Source: an uncultured Porphyromonadaceae bacterium (lineage in GTDB: Bacteria > Bacteroidota > Bacteroidia > Bacteroidales > Muribaculaceae). From it: a stretch of DNA of 64,000 bases. Every line of letters starts with the position of its first letter. The first letter of the stretch is position 1. The notes under the pieces were generated by a model that was given only the letters and a program-made list of their open reading frames with translations, had not been told where the DNA came from and searched no databases. Of the stretch, positions 39,082-49,553 are shown piece by piece. The position numbers and the translations under genes were made by a program. The DNA is taken from assembly GCA_946414395.1 (NCBI GenBank), contig CAMKOE010000009.1, positions 1 to 64,000 of the forward strand. The letters are read 5' to 3'.

Positions 39082-40377
39082 ATGAGGAAAAACAAGATCG
39101 ACATCATCTCACTGGGCTGTTCCAAGAATCTTGTGGACAGCGAGCACCTGTTGCGCCAGTTGCAGGCAGCGGGATACACCGTCAGCCACAACAGCAGCCG
39201 CATCGACGCCGAGACTGTCGTGGTCAACACCTGCGGCTTCATTGCCGATGCACAGCAGGAGTCTATCGACACCATCCTGCGCCTGGGCGAGGCCAAGCGG
39301 CAAGGCAAGATACGCAACCTGATCGTCATGGGCTGCCTGGCCGAGCGATTCCGGACCGACCTCGTTGAGGCACTGCCCGAGGTGGACCGCTTCTACGGCA
39401 AGTTTGACTGGAAGGGCATGCTTGCCGACCTGGGGCACGCCTATCGCGACGACCTGGCACACGAGCGCGTCCTGACCACACCCAGCCACTACTGCTACAT
39501 GAAGATTTCGGAGGGCTGCAACAGGTTCTGCGCCTTCTGCGCCATTCCACTGATCACCGGCCGCCACAAGTCGGTGCCCATGCAGCAGTTGCTCGATGAG
39601 GTGAAACGGCTGGCCGAGGGTGGCGTCAAGGAGTTCAACGTCATCGCCCAGGACCTCTCCTCCTATGGCATGGACCTGGAAGGTCGCATGATGCTGCCCG
39701 AACTCATCGACCGCATGGCCGACATCGACGGTGTGGAATGGATACGCCTCCACTATGCCTACCCCACCCAATTCCCCTATGACATCCTGCCCGTGATGGC
39801 CAGCCGCGACAACGTGTGCTCCTATCTGGACATCGCCCTGCAGCACATCAACGACAAGGTGCTGGACAACATGCGCCGCCACATCAACCGTCAAGAGACG
39901 CTCGAACTGCTGGCACGACTGCGCCGCGAGGTGCCAGGCATCCACATCCGCACGACCCTGATGGTGGGCTTCCCCGGCGAGGACGAGCAAGCGTTTGACG
40001 AACTGATGGACTTCACCCGCGAGGCGCGTTTTGAGCGCATGGGCGCTTTTGCCTACAGCGAGGAGGCCGGCACATGGGCCGCACAGAACCTGAACGATGA
40101 CATCCCCGACGAGGTGAAACAGGATCGCCTCCAGCAACTGATGGCCCTGCAAGAGGACATCTCGATGGACATCCAGCAGCAGAAGGTGGGCCAGACGCTG
40201 CGCGTCATCGTGGACCGCGAGGAGGAAGACTACTATGTGGGCCGCACCCAGTGGGACAGCCCCGAGGTGGATCCCGAGGTGCTCATCGGCAAGGACCGTC
40301 CACTCGCCATCGGCGAGTTTGCGCAGGTGCACATCAAGCAGGCCTTGCCGTTTGAATTGATTGGCGACGCCCAATAA
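39082..40377 (+). CDS. rimO: Ribosomal protein S12 methylthiotransferase RimO
   Basis: 'IISLGCSKNLVDSEHLLRQL', radical SAM 'CNRFCAFCAIPLITGRHKS', TRAM domain. Confidence 0.97.
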   Translation: MRKNKIDIISLGCSKNLVDSEHLLRQLQAAGYTVSHNSSRIDAETVVVNTCGFIADAQQESIDTILRLGEAKRQGKIRNLIVMGCLAERFRTDLVEALPEVDRFYGKFDWKGMLADLGHAYRDDLAHERVLTTPSHYCYMKISEGCNRFCAFCAIPLITGRHKSVPMQQLLDEVKRLAEGGVKEFNVIAQDLSSYGMDLEGRMMLPELIDRMADIDGVEWIRLHYAYPTQFPYDILPVMASRDNVCSYLDIALQHINDKVLDNMRRHINRQETLELLARLRREVPGIHIRTTLMVGFPGEDEQAFDELMDFTREARFERMGAFAYSEEAGTWAAQNLNDDIPDEVKQDRLQQLMALQEDISMDIQQQKVGQTLRVIVDREEEDYYVGRTQWDSPEVDPEVLIGKDRPLAIGEFAQVHIKQALPFELIGDAQ

Positions 40378-40596
40378 CATCGCCGACTCCCAGAATCTCT
40401 TTTACCCACCATTTCACCGAAAGCCGTGAGGACAAGCCGCCCTCACGCAATCGTTTGCGCAATAATATAAAGTTTTTTCTTAAAATAAATAATGTATTTG
40501 AAAAAATTAGTATTAATTTTGAGCAACATTAAAAGTTTCAGGAAACCGGAATAAACCAACTTTTTTATTGTTTAACTTATAACCAATTTTACAAGC

Positions 40597-42792
40597 ATGA
40601 AAAAATTAACGTTAGTTTTATCAATGATGATTGCCCTCATTGGCTTGAACGCCAATGCGGCAATTTACATCGTGGGTAACGGTCCCCTGGGTGGCTGGGC
40701 TTGCGATGGTGGTAATGAGATGACCGCCAATGGTGATGGCACCTATACCTATGTGGTGACCATTGCCGCTGACGCTACCAGCACCTCGGTCTATTTTGTC
40801 TTTGCCGACAACAGGGCCGATGCAGGTGACTGGACTACGTTCAACAACAATTACCGCATTGGTCCCACCAGCGGTGATGTTGAGGTACAGGTTACTGGTG
40901 ACGCATGGACTCCTACTCAGAAGGCTGGCGGCGACAACGGCGCTTACTTCTTCAAGGGCACTAAGGGCGAGAGCTACACAGTGACCTATGACGAGACCAA
41001 CAGCCAGTTTAAGGTTGAAGGTTATGTAGAGCCGGTTACCGAGTTCACCTACACCGTTGCCGGTAGCAGCGCCGACCTCTTTGGCACGACCTGGGATGAA
41101 ACCAATACTGCCAACGACATGACGCTCGTCAACGGCCTCTACACCTTTACCAAGAACAATGTTGAGCTCACCACTGCCGGCTTCAGCTTCAAGGTGGTAG
41201 AGAACCATGACTGGGGCACCGCCTATCCCAGCAGCAACTATGTTCAGGCCATCGGCACTCATGGTTACTACAACGTTGTGATCACCTTCAACAAGGACAC
41301 CAAGGAGATCACCTGCACGCCCACCCTGGTTGAGGAGATCACCGACGAGGAGGATCCCATCTACACCGTTGCCGGTACTCCCGCAGCATTGTTTGGTACC
41401 GAATGGGCTCCCTCGCTCACCGAGAACGAGATGACCAAGGGCCAGGACGGCATCTACACTTGGACCAAGAAGAATGTAGCCCTTACCGCTGGCAATGTAG
41501 AGTTCAAGGTGGTTCTGGGCCACGATTGGGGTGTTGAGTATCCCAGCAGCAACTATGTTGCTACCATCGACGCCAATGGCAATTACGATGTGACCATCAC
41601 CTTCAACCCCGAGACTGGCGACATCTCCTTCAACGCCGCCGTCGTTGAGGAGACCGAGGACTTCTACACCGTAGCCGGCTCACCCGCTACCATCTTCGGT
41701 GAGGAGTGGAACCCCGCCCTTGAGGCCAACAAAATGACCCTCGTTGACGGCCTGTACACCTGGACCAAGGAGGGCGTTGAGATGGCTACTGGCGACGTGA
41801 TTGAGTTCAAGGTTGTCAAGAACGCCAACTGGAGCACCTGCTATCCCGAGAGCAACTGGTACTATGAGTGCCCGGCCGATGGCACCTACAACCTGACCAT
41901 CACCTTCAACCCCGAGACCAGCGAGGTCACCTTCGACGCCTCTATTCCTGGTGAGCAGCCCGTTGAGATCACTTCCTACACCGTTGTAGGTCCCGAGAGC
42001 ATCTTCGGCACCGACTGGAATCCCGCCGACGAGGCCAACAACATGGTTAAGGGCGAGGACGGCATCTACACCTGGACCAAGAAAGAGGTTACCCTCTACG
42101 GCAACTTCGAGTTCAAGGTAGTCGGCAACCACGACTATGCTATCTATGAGTGGCCCATCGGCCCGAACAACTGGGTAGCCAACCTCACCGAGGGCGAGGG
42201 CATCTACACCATTGCCATCACCTTCAACCCCGAGGCCGCCGATGCCGAGCGCATCACCTGCACGCTGACCAAGACCGGCGACATCGCTCCCGTTGAGCAC
42301 GTTTACACCGTAGCCGGTACCATGAACCTGTTTGGCTCCGACTGGAATCCCGCCGACGAGGCCAACAACATGGTTAAGGGCGAGGACGGCATCTACACCT
42401 GGACCAAGGACGGCGTTGAGTTTGCTCTCGAGGACGTTGTTGAGTTCAAGGTTGTTCAGGACCACGCCTGGGCCTATGCATGGCCCTCCAGCAACTGGTG
42501 GTGGCAGTGCACCGAGGCTGGCAAGTACAACGTTGTGATCACCTTCGATCCCGCAGCCGACGACATGAACAAGATCACCTTCACCGCCACCCTGGAGCCC
42601 GCATTCACCCGTGGTGACGTGAACGCCGACGACAACGTCAACATCAGTGACGTTACCGCCCTCATCGACTACATCCTCTCGCACGACGCCACTGGCATCA
42701 ATCTGAGTGCAGCCGATTGCAACATGGACGAGAACGTCAACATCAGTGACGTTACCGCCCTCATCGACTTCATCCTGTCACATCAGTGGTAA
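40597..42792 (+). CDS. Secreted tandem-repeat (SusE/F-like module) protein with C-terminal dockerin-like domain
   Basis: Signal peptide; five ~100-aa repeats 'YTVAG..FGTEWNP..N.M..G.DGIYTWTK..V.....EFKVV'; duplicated 'NVNISDVTALID(Y/F)ILSH'. Confidence 0.75.
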   Translation: MKKLTLVLSMMIALIGLNANAAIYIVGNGPLGGWACDGGNEMTANGDGTYTYVVTIAADATSTSVYFVFADNRADAGDWTTFNNNYRIGPTSGDVEVQVTGDAWTPTQKAGGDNGAYFFKGTKGESYTVTYDETNSQFKVEGYVEPVTEFTYTVAGSSADLFGTTWDETNTANDMTLVNGLYTFTKNNVELTTAGFSFKVVENHDWGTAYPSSNYVQAIGTHGYYNVVITFNKDTKEITCTPTLVEEITDEEDPIYTVAGTPAALFGTEWAPSLTENEMTKGQDGIYTWTKKNVALTAGNVEFKVVLGHDWGVEYPSSNYVATIDANGNYDVTITFNPETGDISFNAAVVEETEDFYTVAGSPATIFGEEWNPALEANKMTLVDGLYTWTKEGVEMATGDVIEFKVVKNANWSTCYPESNWYYECPADGTYNLTITFNPETSEVTFDASIPGEQPVEITSYTVVGPESIFGTDWNPADEANNMVKGEDGIYTWTKKEVTLYGNFEFKVVGNHDYAIYEWPIGPNNWVANLTEGEGIYTIAITFNPEAADAERITCTLTKTGDIAPVEHVYTVAGTMNLFGSDWNPADEANNMVKGEDGIYTWTKDGVEFALEDVVEFKVVQDHAWAYAWPSSNWWWQCTEAGKYNVVITFDPAADDMNKITFTATLEPAFTRGDVNADDNVNISDVTALIDYILSHDATGINLSAADCNMDENVNISDVTALIDFILSHQW
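42011..42081 (+). repeat. 71-bp exact repeat, copy 1
   Basis: ccgactggaatcccgccgacgaggccaacaacatggttaagggcgaggacggcatctacacctggaccaag. Confidence 0.9.
42338..42408 (+). repeat. 71-bp exact repeat, copy 2
   Basis: Identical to 42011-42081. Confidence 0.9.
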
Positions 42793-42840
42793 GCCGATTA
42801 ACAACCCTGTGGTGACAAACGCTTCACCACAATGAAAACA

Positions 42841-42871
42841 GTAAAGGGTCCCGCATGTTGGGGCCCTTTAC
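42841..42871 (+). terminator. Hairpin downstream of dockerin-like gene
   Basis: gtaaagggtccc gcatgtt ggggccctttac, 12-bp arms with one G:U. Confidence 0.75.
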
Positions 42872-43031
42872 TCTTTCTCCCATTAATTAAGGGACGATAT
42901 AGCAGTCGGCTCTGAAAAGTTTTTAATACCTATTTCACTACAAATATTTAAAACTAATAATTCATTAAACTCTCATTAGCCCCGCAGGGCTCAGGCCAAA
43001 CATCAATATCATCGCCATTGATTCACATCGC

Positions 43032-43325
43032 CTAACAGTTATAGTCCACACAGGCGCGCAGTTGCTTCACGTCCTTGATAATCGACGCCGCGGCAACATG
43101 GGCCGGGTGATGGGCATAGGTGGCCACATCGGCCATCGTGGGAACAACAGCGGTGAGGACGATGTCCCAATCCTCGGCCGGGTTCTCATTGAGGGCCACC
43201 TCGATGCTTTGCAGCACATCAATCTGGGCGGGCAGCGCATCCAGCGCCGCCTTGAAACGCAGGGCGGTCTCGCGACGGACCTCATCGGTTCCCTGCAACT
43301 TGAACATTACTATATGTTTAACCAT
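43032..43325 (-). CDS. Dabb (stress-responsive A/B barrel) protein
   Basis: 'MVKHIVMFKLQGTDEVRRETALRFKAALDALPAQID..EVALNENPAEDWDIVLTAVVP'. Confidence 0.88.
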   Translation of the reverse strand: MVKHIVMFKLQGTDEVRRETALRFKAALDALPAQIDVLQSIEVALNENPAEDWDIVLTAVVPTMADVATYAHHPAHVAAASIIKDVKQLRACVDYNC

Positions 43326-43434
43326 TTTACTTCTGTTAATAGTTTCCGGTTCCTGATTACTCACGCACACTTGAAAAAAAAGCACCGGCCATGTGGAGCG
43401 GGCCGGTGCTTCAATCAATTATCATGTTGTTTTA

Positions 43435-44031
43435 TTATTCCTCGGTAGCAGCGGGTGCCTCCTCGGCCTCACCCTCGGCGGGAGCCTCTTCACCACCTTC
43501 CTCAGCAGCCTTGGCAGCGGCGAGGGCAGCCTGGTGGGCAGCCTCCTCGGCCTTGCGAGCAGCGCGCTCGGCAGCGAGTTCCTCGGCGTTCTCGGCGATC
43601 ACCTCAAAGGGGATCTCGACGGCAACCTCCTTGTGCAGACGCACGATACCGGTATACTTGCCCGGGGTCTTGATGGTCTCGTGCACGCTCACGATCTTGC
43701 GGTCAACATTGTGACCGGCGGCGAGCAGAGCCTCGTGAACCTGAGCGGCGCCAACCGAACCGTAGATGGTGCCCGTGGGGCTCACCTTAACGGGGATGGT
43801 CAGGCTTACGCCATCAAATGCCTTAGCAGCCTCTTCGGCATCAGCCTTCACCTTGGCCAACTTGTGAGTCTGCTGGCGCAGGTTCTCGGCATGCACCTTG
43901 AGTGCGCTGGGGGTAGCCAGGACAGCCTTACCTTGGGGAATGAGATAGTTGCGGCCATAGCCGTTCTTCACTTCCACGACGTCGTTCTTGAAACCAAGAT
44001 TGACGATATCTTCTTTCAAAATAATCTTCAT
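43435..44031 (-). CDS. rplI: 50S ribosomal protein L9 with Ala/Glu-rich C-terminal extension
   Basis: 'MKIILKEDIVNLGFKNDVVEVKNGYGRNYLIPQGKAV'. Confidence 0.96.
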   Translation of the reverse strand: MKIILKEDIVNLGFKNDVVEVKNGYGRNYLIPQGKAVLATPSALKVHAENLRQQTHKLAKVKADAEEAAKAFDGVSLTIPVKVSPTGTIYGSVGAAQVHEALLAAGHNVDRKIVSVHETIKTPGKYTGIVRLHKEVAVEIPFEVIAENAEELAAERAARKAEEAAHQAALAAAKAAEEGGEEAPAEGEAEEAPAATEE

Positions 44032-44063
44032 AGTTTGTTTCCTCCTTTGTGTAATCGTGTTGT

Positions 44064-44351
44064 TTATTTCATCAAGTCGGTCACATAGGGCAGCAATGCC
44101 AGATGACGGGCACGTTTAACGGCCTTAGCCACGCGGCGCTGGAACTTCAGCGAGGTACCAGTGATGCGGCGGGGCAGGATCTTGCCTTGCTCGTTGAGGA
44201 ACTTCTTCAAGAATTCGGGATCCTTGTAGTCGATGTACTTGATACCACTGCGTTTGAAGCGGCAGTATTTCTTCTTGCGGGTGTCAACTGACAGCGGAGT
44301 CAGATAACGGATTTCGCCCTGATTGTTGGGCCTCATTTGTTCTTGTGCCAT
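44064..44351 (-). CDS. rpsR: 30S ribosomal protein S18
   Basis: '[63 protein letters not shown]'. Confidence 0.97.
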   Translation of the reverse strand: MAQEQMRPNNQGEIRYLTPLSVDTRKKKYCRFKRSGIKYIDYKDPEFLKKFLNEQGKILPRRITGTSLKFQRRVAKAVKRARHLALLPYVTDLMK

Positions 44352-44393
44352 TGTTTTTACTTCCTTAAATTAAGTTTGACTGTTGGTGGGTTT

Positions 44394-44825
44394 TTAAGCC
44401 TCGGCAGCGGGTGCCTCTTCGGCCTTAGGTGCCTCCTCGGCAACTACGGGTGCCTCCTGGGCCGCAGCCTCCTGGGCAGCGCGCTCTTCCTGCTTAGCCT
44501 TGCGCACCGCACGACGCTTGATGGCGTACTCAGCGGCATACTTGTCCAAGCGGAAAGTGAGGAAACGGATCACCTTCTCATCGCGGCGGAAAGCAGTTTC
44601 CAACTTGTTGACGATGGTCGGTTCGCCGTTAAACTCAATCAGGGTGTAAAAACCTGTGTTCTTGTTCTCGATGGGATACGCCAGTTTGCGCAATCCCCAG
44701 TTCTCTTCGTTCTCGATGGTGCCGCCATTGTCGGTGAGCACTTTCTTGAACTTTTCTACCGTTTCCTTCATCTGATCATCAGACAAAACGGGAGTCAAAA
44801 TGAAAACGGTTTCGTACTTGTTCAT
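44394..44825 (-). CDS. rpsF: 30S ribosomal protein S6
   Basis: '[54 protein letters not shown]'. Confidence 0.96.
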   Translation of the reverse strand: MNKYETVFILTPVLSDDQMKETVEKFKKVLTDNGGTIENEENWGLRKLAYPIENKNTGFYTLIEFNGEPTIVNKLETAFRRDEKVIRFLTFRLDKYAAEYAIKRRAVRKAKQEERAAQEAAAQEAPVVAEEAPKAEEAPAAEA

Positions 44826-45080
44826 AAATCGTTAAAAATAAGTTGATTAATAAATGTTTTGCCAAAAAAAGCGGTGCAAAGTTACAACATTTTTTTCATT
44901 CCACAATCAATTCCAAGAAAAAAATCACCTTCCCCCTGTTCTATCCAGTACTGTCCAAGTATTGCGAGCCTTTGGCTCGTAAAAAATGATGATGACCCTT
45001 AGGACACCTTCATCCATGTCATGCCGTCATCAAGCCTTGAAGCCCTTAACAGCATGAACAGGCTTACCTGCCATCTATTT

Positions 45081-45521
45081 TTAGCGGCCCAGCGCCTGGT
45101 TGATGACGCGGATGTATTCCTGCACAGAATAGAGGCCGATGACATTCTTGGGCTCGCCCTGCAACGGGCATATCAGCAGATACGGAATGCTGCGTATCTG
45201 GAACACGTCGGCAATCTCGCTGTTGGTATCGACATTGATGCGGTAGAAGTCCACTTCGCCATTGTAATGCTGGGCGACCTCGCGCAAGATAGGCTCAAGG
45301 CGCTTGCAAGGCTGGCACCAGTCGGCATAGAAGTCCACCACCACCGGTCGCGCGTTCTTCATTCCCCAGTCACGGGCGGCATAGTCGGCGACAACCTCGA
45401 TAAATCGGTCTTGAGTCATCGAGTGAACGGTATAGACTGTATCGGCATTTTCAATGGCACGCTGGGCGTTGACAGCCAGTGCTGCCAACAGCGCCAGCGC
45501 CAGGGGGAGCAATTTCTTCAC
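45081..45521 (-). CDS. Secreted thioredoxin-family protein
   Basis: Signal peptide; 'PVVVDFYADWCQPCKRLEPIL'. Confidence 0.93.
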   Translation of the reverse strand: MKKLLPLALALLAALAVNAQRAIENADTVYTVHSMTQDRFIEVVADYAARDWGMKNARPVVVDFYADWCQPCKRLEPILREVAQHYNGEVDFYRINVDTNSEIADVFQIRSIPYLLICPLQGEPKNVIGLYSVQEYIRVINQALGR

Positions 45522-45556
45522 TTTCAGTTTAATGTCTTGTCAAGTATGAATCTCAT

Positions 45557-47080
45557 TTATTGATGGGCCTTGCGCAACAGATCGTTGACCGTCTTCACGG
45601 GGTTGAACGTGTCGATGGGCACCTCGACAAAGATGGTGTTCCAGTCGCTCATCGAGCCATTCCACAAGCCGGGCAACTCCAGGGCCTTGATGTCCACGCC
45701 ATCCTTGCTCTTGATGCTGATGAAGCCGGTCTCGGGATCGACAAACTTGCGCAGGTCAAACTTGATGCCCTTGTAGTCCTTGATGTAGCACACCAGGTCC
45801 ACGGGGTTGAAGTGGGTGCCGCTCTTCATCATCTCGACAGCGGCGGCATCGTCGGGATTGATCTGGGCCGACTCGAGGATCTGGGGAGAGTACGACCCGT
45901 CGGCATTATAGGCCAGGTAGGGGCCTCCGCCAGGTTCACCCTCGTTGGGCACAACACCACACACGCGGATGGGCCGGCTGAACTTGTCGCGCAACCAAGC
46001 GGCCAGGGCAGCATCATCCATGCCGTCGGCGGCCTTGTCGCCAATGCACAGGGTCTGATGGGCATAGCGCAACATGGCCTTGAGATCGGCCGGCTTGACA
46101 CTTGCCTTGTCAAGCGCCTCGAGATATTTCTTCAACTGGCGCTGAACCATCACGAGGTAACCGCCGATGATTTTCTTGTAGCGGGTGCTCACGCTGCGCA
46201 GGCGCAGGGGCACCACGTTATCGACATTCTTGATGAACACGACGTCGGCGTCGCGCTCGTTGAGGTTCTCCAGCAGGGCACCATGTCCAGCAGGGCGGAA
46301 CAGCAGGTTGCCCGACGCGTCACGGTAGGGCGTGTTGTCCATGTTGACGGCAATGGTGTCGGTCGAGGCCTTCTGCTCACTCAGCGTGATGTTATACTTC
46401 ACGCCCCACACCTTCTCCATCAGGGGCACCTTGGCCTTGATCAGTTTCTCAAAGCCCGCACGATGCTCGGGCGAGACGGTGAAGTGGATGCTCACGCGGC
46501 GACGGCTGTCGGCAGCATACTGCGCACCCTCCTCGAGGTGTTCCTCGAGCGGCGTGTGCACGGTGCCGGCAGCAGCGCGGTGAAACTTGAGCAACCCCTT
46601 GGGCAAGGAGCCGTAGTTCATGCCCTCGGGCAGGAGCAGGGCCTTGAGCACATCGGCATAACGGCCTGCCGCCATCAGTTCGGGAACATTATTCTGGTAC
46701 AGGTTCACACAGGTCTTGTTCAACTGGGGATAGAAGGCAAACTGAGTGATGCCCTCAAAGAACTGGCGCTCAAAGTCGGTCTCGGGAGCGCTTTTCCCCT
46801 CATTGATGAAGGCAAACAGGTTCTTGAACATGCGGCTGGCGGCACCCGACGCCGGCTGGAATTTCTCGATTGTGGCTCCACCGCCCTGGAACTCCTTCCA
46901 CACCTTGACGCACTGCGACTGCTGCTTGGCATCCAGGCGGGTGATGCCATGACCCACTGTTGCCGCGGCCTCAAGCCTGAGCCACGGGAAACCGGTCTCG
47001 AAGCGCTTGAGTTGAGCCTCGATAACGGGCTCGGTGATGCCCTTCTTGGCCATCAATTGTTGATCTTTTTCGTTCATCAT
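45557..47080 (-). CDS. DUF4301-like protein
   Basis: 507 aa; 'FQPASGAASRMFKNLFAFINEGK', 'NLNERDADVVFIKNVDNVVP'. Confidence 0.75.
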   Translation of the reverse strand: MMNEKDQQLMAKKGITEPVIEAQLKRFETGFPWLRLEAAATVGHGITRLDAKQQSQCVKVWKEFQGGGATIEKFQPASGAASRMFKNLFAFINEGKSAPETDFERQFFEGITQFAFYPQLNKTCVNLYQNNVPELMAAGRYADVLKALLLPEGMNYGSLPKGLLKFHRAAAGTVHTPLEEHLEEGAQYAADSRRRVSIHFTVSPEHRAGFEKLIKAKVPLMEKVWGVKYNITLSEQKASTDTIAVNMDNTPYRDASGNLLFRPAGHGALLENLNERDADVVFIKNVDNVVPLRLRSVSTRYKKIIGGYLVMVQRQLKKYLEALDKASVKPADLKAMLRYAHQTLCIGDKAADGMDDAALAAWLRDKFSRPIRVCGVVPNEGEPGGGPYLAYNADGSYSPQILESAQINPDDAAAVEMMKSGTHFNPVDLVCYIKDYKGIKFDLRKFVDPETGFISIKSKDGVDIKALELPGLWNGSMSDWNTIFVEVPIDTFNPVKTVNDLLRKAHQ

Positions 47081-47184
47081 ATCGATTGGGACGTTTAAAT
47101 TTTCCCCAAAATTACATTTTTAAAGAGGTTCTTGCAAGCAATTTGTCGCAAAAAGACTAAATTTGCGAAAAAAAACACTGAATC

Positions 47185-49401
47185 GTGACCACTCAGCAAT
47201 ATTTCACACAGGACGAACGGCCGCAATTACTCCAACTGGTCAAGGACTTGAACCAGCGCCTGGGCAGTCAATTGACGCGTGAGGACATCAACACACTGCA
47301 CCGCCTCATCCATGACGGCATCACTCGGGCAGGCGTCTTCAAGCGTGACCAGTATGGCCTCAACCCCGTGCTGCGCCACCTGCGCACGGCTGTCACGCTG
47401 TGTGACAGCATCGGCCCCGACCGCACCATGGCCATCGCCACGCTCATCTACAACCTGTGCCGCGGCGATTACCTTGACGTGCCTCGCGTCAAGGCTCTGT
47501 TCGGGGATGATATCGCCCATGTGGTGCACGGACTGTTGCACGTGGCGCCGTTATACAAGAAGCAGGCTGCCGTGGCCAACGAGAACTTCCACAAACTGCT
47601 GCTCACCTTTGCCGAGGACGTGCGCGTCATTCTCATCATGACAGTGGACAGGCTGGCTCTCATGAGGGCCATCAACCACCATCCCAATGAGAAATTTGTC
47701 CGCGAGATCGCCAGCGAGTCACGCTACCTCTACGCTCCCCTAGCCCACAAACTGGGACTGTATGCCATCAAGACCGAACTCGAGGACACGTCACTCAAGT
47801 ACCTCAACCGCACCGTCTTCTCGCAAATCGCCAACCGCCTGCAAGTCACCAAGCAGGAACGGGACCAGTACGTCCAGGACTTCATCAAGCCCATCGACCA
47901 GCGGCTGCAGCAAGAAGGCCTCAAGTATGAAATCAAGGGGCGCACCAAGTCCATCAACAGCATCTGGCAGAAGATGCAGAAGCAGGGTGTCGACATCAGC
48001 GGAATATATGACCTGTTCGCCATCCGCATCATCCTCGACACCACGCCACGGGACGAGAAGCGCGGATGCTGGCTCGCCTACTCGATCGTCACCGACATCT
48101 ACAAGGCCAACCCCTCGCGATTCAAGGACTGGATCACCATCCCCAAGAGCAACGGCTATGAATCGCTGCACACCACCGTCTATGGCCCCGACGGCAAGTG
48201 GGTGGAAGTGCAGATACGCTCCCGCCGCATGGACGAGACAGCCGAGCGCGGAGTCGCCGCGCACTGGCGATACAAGGGCATCAAGAGCGACGGCGACGTG
48301 GACAAGTGGATGAACGAGGTCAGGGAAATGCTGGAAGCGAGCGGACAGGAAGGTCAGATGAGCCTCATGCGCAACATGGACACCAACCTCTACAACAACG
48401 AGGTGTTTGTCTTCACCCCCAAGGGGGACCTCATCCGCCTGCCGCAGGGGGCCACCATTCTGGACTTCGCCTATCACATCCACTCCCACGTGGGCAGCAC
48501 CTGCATGGGAGGACGGGTCGATGGCAAGAACCAGAAGATCAACTACCGCCTGCGCAGCGGCGACACTGTCGAGATCATCACCTCGACGACCCAGACGCCC
48601 CGCCTCGACTGGCTCAACATCGCCGTCACCAGCAAGGCCCGCAACAAGATCAAGAACGCCATCAACGAGCGGCGCGCCCGACAGGCCCAACTGGCCAAGG
48701 AGACACTGCAACGGCGCTTCAAGAACCGCAAGATAGAGCCCGACGACGCCACACTAGCCCGCGTGATCAAGAAAATGGGCTACAAGACAACCACCGAGTT
48801 CTATGCAGCCATTCAGGAAGACATCATCGACGTGAACGACGTCGTCGAGCAGTACGAGGCCATCATCGGCAAGCACAACGAGGTCACCAGCCGAGGCTCG
48901 GCCGATGAATTCGTGCTCCAGCAGCCCGCCACGGCACGCGAAGAGCGGTTTGACGACGACATCCTCACCATCGGTGACGACGTCAAGGGTGTGAACTACA
49001 AGTTAGCCCGCTGCTGCAACCCCATCTTCGGCGACAGCATCGAGGGATTCATCGCCAGCGACGGCGCCATCAAGATACACCGCACCGACTGCAAGAACCT
49101 GCTCCACCTCAAGTCACGTTACCCCTACCGCATCATCCGCACCCGCTGGACAGGAAAAGCCGGCAGCCGGTTCGTTGCCACCCTCAAGGTGCTGGGACGC
49201 GACGACATCGGCATCGTCTCGTCAATCACATCGGTCATCAACAAGACCGACAACTGCCTGCTGCGCAGCATCTCGGTACAGGCCGAGGGCGGACTCTTCG
49301 AGGGGCTCCTCAGTGTCAACGTCAGCGACATCGCCCTGCTGGACGGCCTGTCCAAGAAGATACTCAACGTCAAGGGCGTCAAGCAAGTCGAGCGCATCTA
49401 G
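47185..49401 (+). CDS. RelA/SpoT bifunctional (p)ppGpp synthetase/hydrolase family protein
   Basis: 738 aa; HD-like region, synthetase 'SIWQKMQKQGVDISGIYDLFAIRII', TGS and ACT domains. Confidence 0.93.
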   Translation: MTTQQYFTQDERPQLLQLVKDLNQRLGSQLTREDINTLHRLIHDGITRAGVFKRDQYGLNPVLRHLRTAVTLCDSIGPDRTMAIATLIYNLCRGDYLDVPRVKALFGDDIAHVVHGLLHVAPLYKKQAAVANENFHKLLLTFAEDVRVILIMTVDRLALMRAINHHPNEKFVREIASESRYLYAPLAHKLGLYAIKTELEDTSLKYLNRTVFSQIANRLQVTKQERDQYVQDFIKPIDQRLQQEGLKYEIKGRTKSINSIWQKMQKQGVDISGIYDLFAIRIILDTTPRDEKRGCWLAYSIVTDIYKANPSRFKDWITIPKSNGYESLHTTVYGPDGKWVEVQIRSRRMDETAERGVAAHWRYKGIKSDGDVDKWMNEVREMLEASGQEGQMSLMRNMDTNLYNNEVFVFTPKGDLIRLPQGATILDFAYHIHSHVGSTCMGGRVDGKNQKINYRLRSGDTVEIITSTTQTPRLDWLNIAVTSKARNKIKNAINERRARQAQLAKETLQRRFKNRKIEPDDATLARVIKKMGYKTTTEFYAAIQEDIIDVNDVVEQYEAIIGKHNEVTSRGSADEFVLQQPATAREERFDDDILTIGDDVKGVNYKLARCCNPIFGDSIEGFIASDGAIKIHRTDCKNLLHLKSRYPYRIIRTRWTGKAGSRFVATLKVLGRDDIGIVSSITSVINKTDNCLLRSISVQAEGGLFEGLLSVNVSDIALLDGLSKKILNVKGVKQVERI

Positions 49402-49553
49402 CACCGACCATTCAAGAAAAGAAAACATCCACTATGCCGCGGCTCTGCCGTGACAAGAAACGGCATGAAAACCGCCAGCGCCCCATAAAAGATAGAAAAA
49501 CGTCCCCGCGTGTCCCCCGAGAATGAAAAAAAAGCACTACCTTTGCACCCATC

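Noticed and set aside
39109-40380. 423-aa minus-strand ORF antisense to rimO
   Set aside because: Fully overlaps an unmistakable conserved gene; no recognisable domain in the antisense translation.
44826-44930. Possible S6:S18 autoregulatory leader RNA upstream of rpsF
   Set aside because: A CACCGC segment follows a TAACTTTG box, but I could not confirm the required stem and bulge; needs a covariance-model search.
44960-44990. Palindrome cgagcc-ttt-ggctcg near 44.97 kb as a terminator
   Set aside because: No T-run on the correct side on either strand; short 6-bp stem only.
45560-47098. 512-aa plus-strand ORF antisense to the DUF4301-like gene
   Set aside because: Mirrors a coherent minus-strand protein; low-complexity His/Val/Gly-rich composition is typical of antisense reading in GC-rich coding DNA.
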